A stretch of DNA of 64,000 bases from Pseudonocardia sp. HH130629-09. GTDB lineage: Bacteria > Actinomycetota > Actinomycetes > Mycobacteriales > Pseudonocardiaceae. Position 1 is the first letter of the stretch, and every line of letters begins with the position of its first letter. Positions 25,029 to 34,946 of the stretch are shown here, in pieces. Position numbers and translations under genes: made by a program. Location: contig NZ_CP011868.1 of assembly GCF_001294645.1 (NCBI RefSeq), positions 5,983,424 through 6,047,423 on the forward strand. The letters are read 5' to 3'. The notes under the pieces were generated by a model that was given only the letters and a program-made list of their open reading frames with translations, was not told where the DNA came from and ran no database searches.

Positions 25029-26690
25029 GTGACCGACGGCCCCCTGATCGTGCAGTCCGACAAGACGCTGTTGCTCGAGGTCGACCACCCCGACTCCGCG
25101 GCGGCCCGTGCGGCCATCGCACCCTTCGCCGAGCTGGAGCGGGCACCCGAGCACGTCCACACCTACCGCGTGACCCCGTTGGCCCTGTGGAACGCGCGTG
25201 CCGCCGGGCACGACGCCGAGCAGGTCGTCGACGCGCTGGTCCGCTGGGCCCGCTACCCGGTCCCCCAGCCGCTGCTGGTCGACGTCGTCGACACGATGGG
25301 GCGCTACGGGCGGCTGCAGCTGTCCAACCACCCCGCGCACGGCCTCGTCCTCACCGCGCTGGACCGCGCCGTGCTGGAGGAGATCCTCCGGCAGAAGAAG
25401 ATCAGCCCGATGCTGGGCGCCCGGGTGGACGACGACACCGTCGTGGTCCACCCGTCCGAGCGGGGGCACCTGAAGCAGGCGCTGCTCAAGGTCGGCTGGC
25501 CCGCCGAGGACCTCGCGGGCTACGTCGACGGCGAGGCCCACCCGATCGCCCTGGAGCAGGACGGCTGGACGCTGCGCGACTACCAGCGCCACGCCGTCGA
25601 CGGGTTCTGGGAGGGCGGCTCGGGCGTGGTCGTGCTGCCCTGCGGCGCGGGCAAGACCCTGGTCGGTGCGGCCGCGATGGCCAAGGCCGGCGCGACCACC
25701 CTGATCCTGGTCACCAACACCGTGTCCGGGCGGCAGTGGAAGCGCGAGCTCGTCGCGCGGACGTCGCTCACCGAGGAGGAGATCGGCGAGTACTCGGGCG
25801 AGAAGAAGGAGATCCGCCCGGTCACCATCGCCACCTACCAGGTCGTCACCCGCAAGACCAAGGGCGAGTACAAGCACCTGGAGCTGTTCGACTCCCGCGA
25901 CTGGGGCCTGGTCGTCTACGACGAGGTGCACCTCCTGCCGGCCCCGGTCTTCCGGATGACGGCGGACCTGCAGTCCCGTCGCAGGCTCGGCCTCACCGCG
26001 ACCCTGGTCCGCGAGGACGGCCGTGAGGGCGACGTGTTCTCCCTGATCGGCCCGAAGCGCTACGACGCCCCGTGGCGCGACATCGAGGCCCAGGGCTGGA
26101 TCGCCCCCGCCGAGTGCATCGAGGTGCGGGTCACGCTGACCGACGCCGAGCGCATGTCGTACGCGACGGCCGACGCCGAGGAGCGCTACCGGACGGCGTC
26201 GACGGCGGACACCAAGCTCAACGTCGTGCAGGCGATCCTGGACCGGCACAAGGGCGAGCAGACGCTGGTCATCGGGGCCTACCTGGAGCAGCTCGACGCG
26301 CTGGGGGAGAAGCTCGGCGCCCCGGTCATCCAGGGCTCCACCCGCAACAGGGAGCGGGAGAAGCTGTTCGACGCCTTCCGCCGCGGCGAGATCATGACCC
26401 TGGTCGTCTCCAAGGTCGCGAACTTCTCCATCGACCTGCCGGAGGCGACGATCGCGGTGCAGGTCAGCGGCACCTTCGGATCCCGGCAGGAGGAGGCCCA
26501 GCGGCTCGGCCGGCTGCTGCGCCCGAAGAACGACGGTCGCCAGGCGCACTTCTACTCGGTGGTGTCCCGCGACACCGTGGACACCGACTACGCCGCGCAC
26601 CGGCAGCGGTTCCTCGCCGAGCAGGGCTACGCCTACCGGATCGTCGACGCCGACGACCTCCTCGGGCCCGCCCTGCCCGACGCCGGCTGA
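25029..26690 (+). CDS. DNA repair helicase XPB
   Basis: The 553-aa superfamily 2 helicase is homologous to archaeal/eukaryotic XPB and mycobacterial Ercc3, a 3'-5' DNA unwinding enzyme. The N-terminal ~190 residues form the damage-recognition-like domain. Helicase motifs follow: Q-motif WTLRDYQRHAVDGF, Walker A PCGAGKTLVGA, DEVH in VVYDEVHLLP, RLGLTATLVREDG, then the second RecA domain ending in RQEEAQRLGRLLRPK. The GTG start at 25029 (VTDGPLIVQSDKTLLLEV) fits the family. The partner-type gene Rv0862c-like lies 6.6 kb upstream beyond the conservon. Confidence 0.95.
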   Translation: MTDGPLIVQSDKTLLLEVDHPDSAAARAAIAPFAELERAPEHVHTYRVTPLALWNARAAGHDAEQVVDALVRWARYPVPQPLLVDVVDTMGRYGRLQLSNHPAHGLVLTALDRAVLEEILRQKKISPMLGARVDDDTVVVHPSERGHLKQALLKVGWPAEDLAGYVDGEAHPIALEQDGWTLRDYQRHAVDGFWEGGSGVVVLPCGAGKTLVGAAAMAKAGATTLILVTNTVSGRQWKRELVARTSLTEEEIGEYSGEKKEIRPVTIATYQVVTRKTKGEYKHLELFDSRDWGLVVYDEVHLLPAPVFRMTADLQSRRRLGLTATLVREDGREGDVFSLIGPKRYDAPWRDIEAQGWIAPAECIEVRVTLTDAERMSYATADAEERYRTASTADTKLNVVQAILDRHKGEQTLVIGAYLEQLDALGEKLGAPVIQGSTRNREREKLFDAFRRGEIMTLVVSKVANFSIDLPEATIAVQVSGTFGSRQEEAQRLGRLLRPKNDGRQAHFYSVVSRDTVDTDYAAHRQRFLAEQGYAYRIVDADDLLGPALPDAG

Positions 26691-26773
26691 GCACGCTCAC
26701 CCGGACGCGCGACCTCCGCGTGTCGCTGACCGGGGGCACACTGAGTCGAGTCCACGACGCCGGAGGAGGGCGC

Positions 26774-26992
26774 ATGCCGACCGCCCTCTGGGTCCTCGTC
26801 GGGGTCGCGGCGTGGCTGGTCGTGTCGGTCGTCGTCGCGCTGGTGCTCGGGCGCGTGCTGCGCATGCGGGACCGGCAGGTGCCCGACCCGCCGCCCCGGC
26901 CGGGTCCGCCGTCCGCGGTGCCGCCGGTGCGGCGCCGTCCGGTCGAACCGCCGCCCTGCGGCCGTCCGCAGGGGCCCCGCCCGCCCGGCTGA
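26774..26992 (+). CDS. Small membrane protein, 72 aa
   Basis: This is a single-span protein: residues 3-30 (TALWVLVGVAAWLVVSVVVA onward) are hydrophobic, followed by a short basic stop (RVLRMRDR) and a Pro/Arg-rich cytosolic tail. GGAGGAGGG immediately precedes the ATG. It was not assigned to a family. It is co-directional with XPB, 83 bp downstream. Confidence 0.65.
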   Translation: MPTALWVLVGVAAWLVVSVVVALVLGRVLRMRDRQVPDPPPRPGPPSAVPPVRRRPVEPPPCGRPQGPRPPG

Positions 26993-27111
26993 GCGCCGCC
27001 GTGACCCCGGGCCGGGCGGTGCCGGGCCCTGAGACGGGGCGGTGCCGGTTCCGGGTCGGTCTCCGGGCTCGTCCCGAGTCCCGGCGGGCGCCGGGGCGAC
27101 AACGTGGAGCC

Positions 27112-27705
27112 ATGGAGAACAACACGAGCACGACCGGTACCGCGTCGACCGGGACCGACACCTCCGAGAGCACCGAGCGCAGCACCGGGATCATCGAGAA
27201 CGGTGCCGAGAGCAGCACCGAGAGCACGGGGATCACCGGGGTCGACGAGCAGCCGACCGCCCGGATCGCCGCGGATCCCGACGCCGGAGGTACCGGACGC
27301 ACCGAGGCCGTTCCGGTCACCGACCGGGTGCCGGTGGTGGAGGAGAGCGTGACCCCTGCCGCCACTCCCGCCGTCTCCGGCCCCGACGCGGTCGGACCCG
27401 GCCCGTTCGGGGACCTCGGGGCCGGTGCTCCCGGGCCGTCCGCGCACGCCGGCACGCCTGCCGGAGGCCCCTCCGGCGCCTGGCCCCGGCCCGCGACGCC
27501 CGGGATCGGCGACCGCGTCGCCGCGTTCCGGCTCCGGCGCAGCAGCACCGACCGGATGCTCGGCGGTGTCTGCGGTGGTCTCGCCGCCGACCTGGGTGTG
27601 GACCCCGCGCTGCTGCGCATCGCGGTCCTCGTCCTCACCCTGTTCACCGGCGGCGCGGCGGCGCTGGTGTACCTCGCCGTCTGGCTGATCGCGCCCGCCG
27701 CCTGA
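27112..27705 (+). CDS. PspC domain membrane protein
   Basis: This 197-aa protein has a long Thr/Ser/Glu/Pro-rich N-terminus (residues 1-135, with repeated ST/ES units such as STTGTASTGTDTSESTERST) and a C-terminal PspC domain: RSSTDRMLGGVCGGLAADLG, then ALLRIAVLVLTLFTGGAAALVYLAVWLIAPAA with one or two membrane spans. PspC proteins sense or respond to envelope stress. The start is the ATG at 27112; upstream sequence lacks a good Shine-Dalgarno, with GTGGAG close by. Confidence 0.85.
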   Translation: MENNTSTTGTASTGTDTSESTERSTGIIENGAESSTESTGITGVDEQPTARIAADPDAGGTGRTEAVPVTDRVPVVEESVTPAATPAVSGPDAVGPGPFGDLGAGAPGPSAHAGTPAGGPSGAWPRPATPGIGDRVAAFRLRRSSTDRMLGGVCGGLAADLGVDPALLRIAVLVLTLFTGGAAALVYLAVWLIAPAA

Positions 27706-27720
27706 GCCCGTGCCGGGAGC

Positions 27721-28371
27721 TCAGTCCCTCCGCCGGCCCGCCCGGCCCGTCGTCACCCGGCCGTCGACACCCAGCCCGTCGACACCCGGCCCGACCAGTT
27801 GGCCAGCCGCTCGGTCGGTCCCGCCTCCCGGGCGGTGCTCCACGACCGGCCCGAACGGCACCGGACCGCCACGCGGCTCGGCGGGCAGGAACACGCGGGC
27901 GGTGGCGAGCGCCGTCGTCGCCAGGTCCGGGTCGGCCTCCGGGGCCTGCCCGGTCGCGACCGCCAGGTCCCAGCCGTGCACGAGCGTCTCGTTCAGGAAC
28001 ACGGTCAGCGCGGTCCGCGCCGCGACCTCGCCGAACGGCAGCCGCGCGACCCGATCGAGCAGCGCCTCGCCCTCGGGCGCGGCCCAGGCGGCCTTCAGTG
28101 CCGCCGCCTCGGCGACGTAGGCGGTCGCCGGGTCGTCGAGCACGTCCTCGCTGACCACCGGATGGGCCAGCGGGTCGGTCCCGGCGGCGATCGACGCCGG
28201 TCGGCGCAGCGTCGTGACCAGGTGTGCGAGCAGGGTGCGGACGTCGAAGCCGTCGCAGGGGGTGGGGTCGGCCATCCGGTCCGCGGGGACGGCCCTGGCG
28301 AGGTCGGCGACCCAGTCGAGGGCGGCCAGGTAGGCGGGACGGGGGTCGGTGGTGAGCGTCGGGTTCGTCAT
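27721..28371 (-). CDS. TIGR03086 / maleylpyruvate isomerase-like (DinB-fold) protein
   Basis: This 216-aa protein belongs to the actinobacterial DinB-like family whose members are mycothiol-dependent, metal-binding enzymes or uncharacterised. The hallmark TPCDGFDVRTLLAHLV carries the first metal His, and NETLVHGWDLAVATGQ the later His pair region. The last ~25 residues are Gly/Arg-rich and unlike the family. The ATG at 28371 was preferred over one 10 codons upstream. It is divergent from a WYL regulator that may control it. Confidence 0.78.
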   Translation of the reverse strand: MTNPTLTTDPRPAYLAALDWVADLARAVPADRMADPTPCDGFDVRTLLAHLVTTLRRPASIAAGTDPLAHPVVSEDVLDDPATAYVAEAAALKAAWAAPEGEALLDRVARLPFGEVAARTALTVFLNETLVHGWDLAVATGQAPEADPDLATTALATARVFLPAEPRGGPVPFGPVVEHRPGGGTDRAAGQLVGPGVDGLGVDGRVTTGRAGRRRD

Positions 28372-28394
28372 GGGCGTCAGCGTGCCCGCGATAC

Positions 28395-28411
28395 CTGACA
28401 TCTCCTGTCAT
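28395..28411. promoter_or_regulatory. Inverted repeat operator candidate
   Basis: TGACA-TCTCC-TGTCA forms a short dyad in the 63-bp gap between the divergent DinB-like and WYL-regulator genes. Its position over both promoters suggests an operator, perhaps for the neighbouring regulator. Confidence 0.4.
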
Positions 28412-28434
28412 GATTCCGTGGCACCCTCCGGGAC

Positions 28435-29400
28435 GTGCGCGCCGACCGGCTCCTGTCCCTCGTGCTCCTGCTGCGCCACCGCGGCCGGGCGACCGCCGCC
28501 GTGCTCGCCCGCGAGCTGGAGGTCTCCGAGCGCACCGTGCTGCGCGACGTCGAGGCCCTGTCCGCCGCGGGCATCCCCGTCTACGCCGAACGCGGCATGC
28601 ACGGCGGCTTCGCGCTGCTGCCGGGCTTCACCACCGACCTCACTGGCCTGACCCCGGCGGAGGCGGTCGCGCTGCTCGGCTCCGGCGCGACGTCGACGCC
28701 CGGCGCGCTCGGGTTGGGCACGGAGTTCGCCTCGGCCATGCGCAAGATCGTCGCCGCCCTGCCGGACGCGGCCCGGGAGCAGGCCATCGACGCCGCCGGA
28801 CGGGTGCTCGTCCGGCGCGGTGGCTGGCTGCGCGACACCGACGACGGCGCGACCACCGACGTGCTCACCGCGGTCCGGCGCGCGGTGTTCGGCGGGGTCC
28901 GGCTCCGCATCCGCTACCGGGCCGGGACCCGGCCGGGGACGGAGCCCGGGCCCGCCGCCGAGCGGGTCGTCGACCCGGTCGGGCTCGTCCAGGCGGCGGG
29001 ACGCTGGTACCTGCTGGCGCTGCGCGACGGGGAGGACCGCACCTACCGGGTGTCGCGGATCGAGGAGGCCGAGCCGCTGGCGGAGGCCGCACACCGGTCC
29101 GAGGGCGTCGACCTTGAGGAGCTGTGGCTGCGCCGTCGCGAGGACTTCCGGGCGCGGCGGCCCGGGCTCCGGGTCCGGCTCGCGCTGTCCGCCGACCGCC
29201 GGGAGGCGCTGTCCGCCGTCACCGTCGAGGAAGAGCGGACCCGGGACGCGACGACCGAGGTGGTCGCCGCGTTCGGGGACCTCGCCCACGCCGGACGGGC
29301 GCTGTGGCCGCTCCTGCCGGACGTGCGGGTGCTGGACCCGCCGGAGCTGGTGACGGCGTTGCGGGAGCGGGCCCGCGCGGCCGTCGCCGCCCTGGGGTGA
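28435..29400 (+). CDS. WYL-domain (YafY-type) transcriptional regulator
   Basis: The 321-aa regulator has an N-terminal HTH (DRLLSLVLLLRHRGRATAAV; LEVSERTVLRDVEALSAAGIPVYAERG) and a central WYL ligand domain (VVDPVGLVQAAGRWYLLALRDGEDRTYRVSRIEEA), plus the WCX extension. The start is the GTG at 28435. It is divergent from the DinB-like gene, which is the typical arrangement for a local repressor or activator of such an enzyme. The ligand is unknown. Confidence 0.88.
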   Translation: MRADRLLSLVLLLRHRGRATAAVLARELEVSERTVLRDVEALSAAGIPVYAERGMHGGFALLPGFTTDLTGLTPAEAVALLGSGATSTPGALGLGTEFASAMRKIVAALPDAAREQAIDAAGRVLVRRGGWLRDTDDGATTDVLTAVRRAVFGGVRLRIRYRAGTRPGTEPGPAAERVVDPVGLVQAAGRWYLLALRDGEDRTYRVSRIEEAEPLAEAAHRSEGVDLEELWLRRREDFRARRPGLRVRLALSADRREALSAVTVEEERTRDATTEVVAAFGDLAHAGRALWPLLPDVRVLDPPELVTALRERARAAVAALG

Positions 29401-29431
29401 CCGCGACCCCCGACGGCGCCCCCCGGACGCG

Positions 29432-29469
29432 CCGCGGGGCGGCACCGGCGAACCGGTACCGCCCCGCGG
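29432..29469. terminator. Hairpin terminator between WYL gene and groEL
   Basis: An 11-bp stem (CCGCGGGGCGG / CCGCCCCGCGG) continues into an inner ACCGG/CCGGT stem with a CGAA loop. It is placed between convergent genes. Confidence 0.75.
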
Positions 29470-29502
29470 GGTGGTGCTGTGTGCCTGGTGAGGCAGGACC
29501 GA

Positions 29503-31131
<1,629 letters not shown>

Positions 31132-31227
31132 GGGGGTGTTGCCCTCCGATAGAGGTGAGTCGAGTGATCGGATGCGGTGCCCGCGACGGACGCCCGGCAA
31201 CCCTGCGCCGGACTCACCGACCCGACC

Positions 31228-31254
31228 TTGGCACTCCACGGACACGAGTGCCAG
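31228..31254. promoter_or_regulatory. CIRCE element 1 (HrcA operator)
   Basis: TTGGCACTC, a 9-bp spacer, then GAGTGCCAG: one position from the TTAGCACTC-N9-GAGTGCTAA consensus in each arm or close to it. It lies about 97 bp upstream of the groEL start. Confidence 0.92.
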
Positions 31255-31272
31255 TGGATGCTAAGCCCGTTT

Positions 31273-31299
31273 CTAGCACTCGCCCGTGGAGAGTGCAAG
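31273..31299. promoter_or_regulatory. CIRCE element 2 (HrcA operator)
   Basis: CTAGCACTC, a 9-bp spacer, then GAGTGCAAG. It lies 19 bp beyond the first CIRCE and 50 bp before the moeA start, so HrcA binding could touch the divergent moeA promoter too. Confidence 0.92.
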
Positions 31300-31348
31300 C
31301 GGGCCCGCCCGGCTGCGGGCCTCGCGCGGGGGCGGGCAGGATGGGGTC

Positions 31349-32590
31349 ATGAGCACCTGGTCGCAGGCCGGTCCGCGCACCGTCTCCGAGCATGCCGCGG
31401 CGGTCGCGGCCCTGCTCCCGCCGACCGGGACCGAGCAGGTCGCGCTGGCCGAGGCGAGCGGCCGGGTGTTGGCCGAGGACCTGACGGCGGGCGTCGCGCT
31501 GCCGCCCTTCGACAACTCCGCGATGGACGGCTACGCGGTGCGCGCCGGGGAGCTGGCCGGTGCCTCCCCCGGGGCGCCGCTGGAGTTCGCGGTGTCGACC
31601 GACATCCCGGCCGGGCGCACCGACGTCCCCGGGCTGGCGCCGGGCACGGTCGCCCGGATCATGACGGGTGCCCCGGTGCCCGCGGGTGCCGACGCGATCG
31701 TGCCGGTGGAGCGGACCGACGCCGGCGTCGAGCGGGTCCGTATCACCGAGGCCCCCGAGGTGGGCGCGTTCGTGCGCCGGGCGGGGGAGGACGCGGCGGC
31801 CGGCGCCGTCGTGTTGCGGGCCGGGACCGTGCTGGCCGCCCCCCAGATCGGGCTCGCCGCCGCCGTCGGCCGGGCGGAGCTGCCGGTGCGCCGCCGCCCG
31901 CACGTGCTGGTGCTGTCCACCGGCTCGGAGCTCGTCGCCCCGGGGGGCCCGCTGGAGCCGGGACAGATCTACGAGTCCAACGGCACGATGCTCGCCGTCG
32001 CGGTCCGGGAGGCCGGCGGGACCGCCGAGCAGCTGTCCTTCGTCCCCGACGACGTCGAGCGGTTCCGGGCGGTGCTCGCGGAGCGGGTCGGCGAGGGCGT
32101 GGACCTGGTCCTCACCTCCGGCGGGGTGAGCGCGGGCGCCTACGAGGTCGTCAAGGACGCCATGACCGGCCACGGCGTGGAGTTCGGCAAGGTCGCGATG
32201 CAGCCCGGCGGCCCACAGGGCTGCGGACTACTCGAGCTGGGCGGGGTCGAGGTCGCCACTGTCACCCTGCCCGGGAACCCGGTGAGCTCGCAGGTGTCCT
32301 TCGAGGTGTTCGTCCGGCCCGCGCTCCGGGCGGCGGTCGGCCATCCCGCGCCGGCGCGGCCGGTGGTGACGGCGCGACTGTCCGGGGCGCTGTCGTCACC
32401 CGCCGGGCGCCGCCAGTTCCGGCGCGGTCTGCTCGACGCCGCCGCCGGGACCGTGTCGGAGGTGGGATCCGCCGGGTCGCACCTGATCGCGGCGCTCGCC
32501 AGGGCCGACTGCCTGATCGACCTGCCCGCCGACACGACCGCCGTCGCCGACGGCGAGCAGGCCGCGGTCTGGCTGCTCGACGCCCCGTGA
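31349..32590 (+). CDS. moeA: Molybdopterin molybdotransferase MoeA
   Basis: The 413-aa enzyme inserts molybdate into adenylylated molybdopterin. Motifs in order: LPPFDNSAMDGYAV, RIMTGAPVPAGADAIVPVE, VLSTGSELV, TSGGVSAGAYEVVKD and TLPGNPVSSQVSFEVFVRPAL. The ATG at 31349 was chosen over an in-frame ATG 21 codons upstream because that lies inside the CIRCE region. It is divergent from groEL and upstream of psd-pssA, as in mycobacteria. It probably completes the cofactor path with the moa/mog genes at 12.6-14 kb. Confidence 0.95.
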   Translation: MSTWSQAGPRTVSEHAAAVAALLPPTGTEQVALAEASGRVLAEDLTAGVALPPFDNSAMDGYAVRAGELAGASPGAPLEFAVSTDIPAGRTDVPGLAPGTVARIMTGAPVPAGADAIVPVERTDAGVERVRITEAPEVGAFVRRAGEDAAAGAVVLRAGTVLAAPQIGLAAAVGRAELPVRRRPHVLVLSTGSELVAPGGPLEPGQIYESNGTMLAVAVREAGGTAEQLSFVPDDVERFRAVLAERVGEGVDLVLTSGGVSAGAYEVVKDAMTGHGVEFGKVAMQPGGPQGCGLLELGGVEVATVTLPGNPVSSQVSFEVFVRPALRAAVGHPAPARPVVTARLSGALSSPAGRRQFRRGLLDAAAGTVSEVGSAGSHLIAALARADCLIDLPADTTAVADGEQAAVWLLDAP

Positions 32591-32815
32591 CCCGACGTCG
32601 GTGGTCGTGCGTGTGCCGCGCCGAGCGGTGACGTGCGGAGCCGAACGGGCCGGCATGGCGTCCAGGTGTCGCCAGCAGGACTGCGCTGTGCAACGGGCCC
32701 GCCACTCACGCGGATGTGCGGCTGCGCCGAAAGTGTGAGCTGTTTCATGGGCAGCCGGGGCAACGATCTCACCGCGCGCGACGTCGTGAAGGGTGTCCGT
32801 TCGGCCGAAAGAGGT

Positions 32816-32990
32816 AGATCACGGCGGACATCCGTCGTGATCTGGACTGCCGGTCATCGGAGAGGAATACTTTCCGCTGTGGAGGGGTAGACCCTTTACA
32901 GCACAAGACCCACCGCCCGTCGCTGGGGAGCGGACGAGCGGTTCCACGGCCGGGGTCGTCGTCTCGGGGGACGACGGCCCCGGCCCTTTT
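32816..32990 (+). ncRNA. Putative structured RNA (sRNA or psd leader attenuator)
   Basis: Four consecutive helices can be drawn on the plus strand. 32816-32843: AGATCACGGCGG pairs with CCGTCGTGATCT (12 bp, one G-U, loop ACAT). 32876-32902: GCTGTGGAGGG pairs with CCCTTTACAGC (11 bp, loop GTAGA). 32913-32941: CCGCCCGTCGCT pairs with AGCGGACGAGCGG (one bulge, one mismatch, loop GGGG). 32948-32985 is an intrinsic terminator. TACTTT at 32868 could be a -10 box, in which case the first helix is a DNA operator and the transcript starts near 32880. No known RNA family was recognised. The ends are uncertain. Confidence 0.5.
32948..32990 (+). terminator. Intrinsic terminator with T tract
   Basis: GGCCGGGGTCGTCG pairs with CGACGGCCCCGGCC (14 bp, one G-U) and is followed by CTTTT. 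It is the only hairpin with a clear T tract I noticed in this window, 358 bp past moeA and 204 bp before psd. Confidence 0.85.
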
Positions 32991-33193
32991 CGTGCCCTCG
33001 ACCGGGCCCGCGGGATCGCGCACCGCATGCGGACGGCGTCGGGCACGAACGACCGATCATGCCACCGGTCGCGCCCCGGCACGGGGACCCCCGAATCCTC
33101 GGCGTGTCCCGGTCGTCCCGCCGGACGGCCGTCCGCGGCGCCCGCGTAGCGTTGGTGATCCCCTACCGGAGCATCAGGAGCCGACGACCCACC

Positions 33194-33904
33194 ATGGCCG
33201 AAGGAACCGGGACCTCCCCGACCCACATCGCCCGGCTGGTCCGGGACGCGATCCCCCCGATGCACCCGGGTGGCCGTCCGATCGTCGCCGGTGTGGCGCT
33301 CGCCGCGGCGGGAGTGCGTGCGCTCACCGGCCGGGGCACCCTGCCTGGTCTGCTCGCCACCGCGGCCACCGCGCTGTTCTTCCGCGACCCCGTCCGCACC
33401 CCGCCGCTGCGCACCGACGCCGTGCTGGCCCCCGCCGACGGCACGGTCGCCACCGTGACCGAGACGGTCCCGCCCGCCGAGCTCGACCTGCCGCGCGTCC
33501 CGCACACCCGGGTCTCGATCTTCCTGACCGTGCTGGACGTGCACGTGCAGTGGGTCCCGGTGCACGGCCGCGTCGCGCGGGTGCAGTACTCGCCCGGCAC
33601 GTTCCTGTCGGCGGACCTGGACAAGGCCAGCGAGGACAACGAGCGCAACGCGATCACCGTGGTCCGTGCCGACGGGGTCGGGGTCGGGGTCGTGCAGATC
33701 GCCGGCCTGCTGGCCCGCCGGATCGTCTGCGCCCTGCGCGACGGCGACGAGGTCGCCGCGGGCGAGCGGTTCGGTCTCATCCGGTTCGGGTCGCGGGTGG
33801 ACACCTACCTCCCGCCCGGGACGACCGCGCTGGTCCGCCCCGGCCAGCGGACCGTGGGCGGGGAGACCGTGCTCGGCCTGGTGGCCGAGGCGGCGGAGCG
33901 CTGA
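33194..33904 (+). CDS. psd: Phosphatidylserine decarboxylase proenzyme
   Basis: The 236-aa pyruvoyl enzyme converts phosphatidylserine to phosphatidylethanolamine at the membrane. Visible features: a hydrophobic N-terminal stretch (GRPIVAGVALAAAGVRALTG), LAPADGTVATV, the HVQWVPVHGRV segment containing the charge-relay His, and the self-cleavage site FGSR at residues ~197-200, where Ser becomes the pyruvoyl group. The ATG at 33194 gives usual short-form (type II) length. It is followed 10 bp later by pssA, which makes its substrate. Confidence 0.93.
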   Translation: MAEGTGTSPTHIARLVRDAIPPMHPGGRPIVAGVALAAAGVRALTGRGTLPGLLATAATALFFRDPVRTPPLRTDAVLAPADGTVATVTETVPPAELDLPRVPHTRVSIFLTVLDVHVQWVPVHGRVARVQYSPGTFLSADLDKASEDNERNAITVVRADGVGVGVVQIAGLLARRIVCALRDGDEVAAGERFGLIRFGSRVDTYLPPGTTALVRPGQRTVGGETVLGLVAEAAER

Positions 33905-33914
33905 GGTCGTGGGG

Positions 33915-34922
33915 ATGTCCCGCCCCGCCGGCGGATACCCGGCCGGCGTGCGGCTGCTGCCCAACGCGGTCACCGTCCTCAACCTCTGTGCGGGCCTGAC
34001 CGCGGTCTACTTCGCGCTCCAGTCGCGCTTCGACTTCGCGATCGTCGCCATCCTCGTGGCCGCACTCTGCGACGCCCTCGACGGTGGCCTGGCCCGGCTG
34101 CTCGACGCGTCCAGCCGGATCGGCGCCGAGCTCGACTCGCTGGCCGACCTGGTGTCCTTCGGCGTCGCCCCCGCCCTGGTCGTCTACATCTGGGCGTTCG
34201 AGGGGACCCGGGCCGGCTGGATCGTGGCCCTGGTGTTCGCGGTGTGCATGGCGCTGCGCCTGGCCCGCTTCAACACCCTGATCGATGACGACAGCGCCCC
34301 GCCGTTCGCCCGCGAGTTCTTCGTCGGCGTCCCGGCACCCGCGGCCGCGCTGACCGCGGGCATCCCGCTCTACCTCTGGCTGCACTTCGGCCAGGGCTGG
34401 TGGTCGGAGCGGCCGCTGGTCGGGGTCTGGGCGCTGGTCACTGCCGGGCTCATGGTCAGCCGCATCCCGACGCTGTCGCTCAAGACGGTCCGGGTCTCGC
34501 CCCGCGCCACCCGCTGGCTGCTGGTCGGCGTGGCCGCGGTCGTCGCGATCCTGATCACGATCCCGTTCCTCGGCATCGCCGTCGCCGGGGTCGCCTATCT
34601 GCTGCTCCTGCCCTGGACGGCCTACCGCTACCGCTGGCTCTCGCGCCACCCCGAGGCGTGGGACGTGCCGACCCGCCAGCGCCGCGCCGTCGCCCGCGCG
34701 GCCCGGTCCGCCCGTCGGCTCGGTCTGCGACCGCCGCTGCGCCGCCGGGTCGCCGGCCGGGCCGGGGCGGTGGCCCGGGGTGTCCGGCGCCGGCTCGACC
34801 CGGAGGGCGAGGCCCGCCGCGACGGCCTGCGCGACACCCGCGCCGTCCGCGACCCGCGCGGTCCGGGCGTCGCCGCCGCGCCCCGCGGTTCCGGCCGCCG
34901 CCTCGGCCTGCGCCGTCGCTGA
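33915..34922 (+). CDS. pssA: CDP-diacylglycerol-serine O-phosphatidyltransferase
   Basis: The 335-aa membrane enzyme makes phosphatidylserine from CDP-diacylglycerol and serine. The CDP-alcohol phosphotransferase signature is complete (CDALDGGLARLLDASSRIG, then AELDSLAD), with about seven membrane helices up to residue ~235. The last ~95 residues are an Arg/Ala-rich, charged tail absent from shorter homologues. ATG 33915 was chosen; an in-frame GTG two codons earlier is possible. It is transcribed with psd and the AAA ATPase. Confidence 0.93.
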   Translation: MSRPAGGYPAGVRLLPNAVTVLNLCAGLTAVYFALQSRFDFAIVAILVAALCDALDGGLARLLDASSRIGAELDSLADLVSFGVAPALVVYIWAFEGTRAGWIVALVFAVCMALRLARFNTLIDDDSAPPFAREFFVGVPAPAAALTAGIPLYLWLHFGQGWWSERPLVGVWALVTAGLMVSRIPTLSLKTVRVSPRATRWLLVGVAAVVAILITIPFLGIAVAGVAYLLLLPWTAYRYRWLSRHPEAWDVPTRQRRAVARAARSARRLGLRPPLRRRVAGRAGAVARGVRRRLDPEGEARRDGLRDTRAVRDPRGPGVAAAPRGSGRRLGLRRR

Positions 34923-34946
34923 CCCCGACCCTCCGGAGGACCGCCC

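Larger units (their letters stand above)
32591..33193. other. Intergenic region moeA-psd
   Basis: This 603-bp region has no convincing ORF. It contains a 12-bp inverted repeat at 32816-32843, a chain of three stem-loops from 32876 to 32990 ending in a T tract, and a ~200-bp leader before psd. Positions 32591-32815 show nothing recognisable. Confidence 0.6.

Noticed and set aside
32816..32990. 6C RNA or SRP RNA
   Set aside because: Loops on the plus strand are G-rich or mixed, not six or more Cs, and the conserved SRP apical loop is missing.
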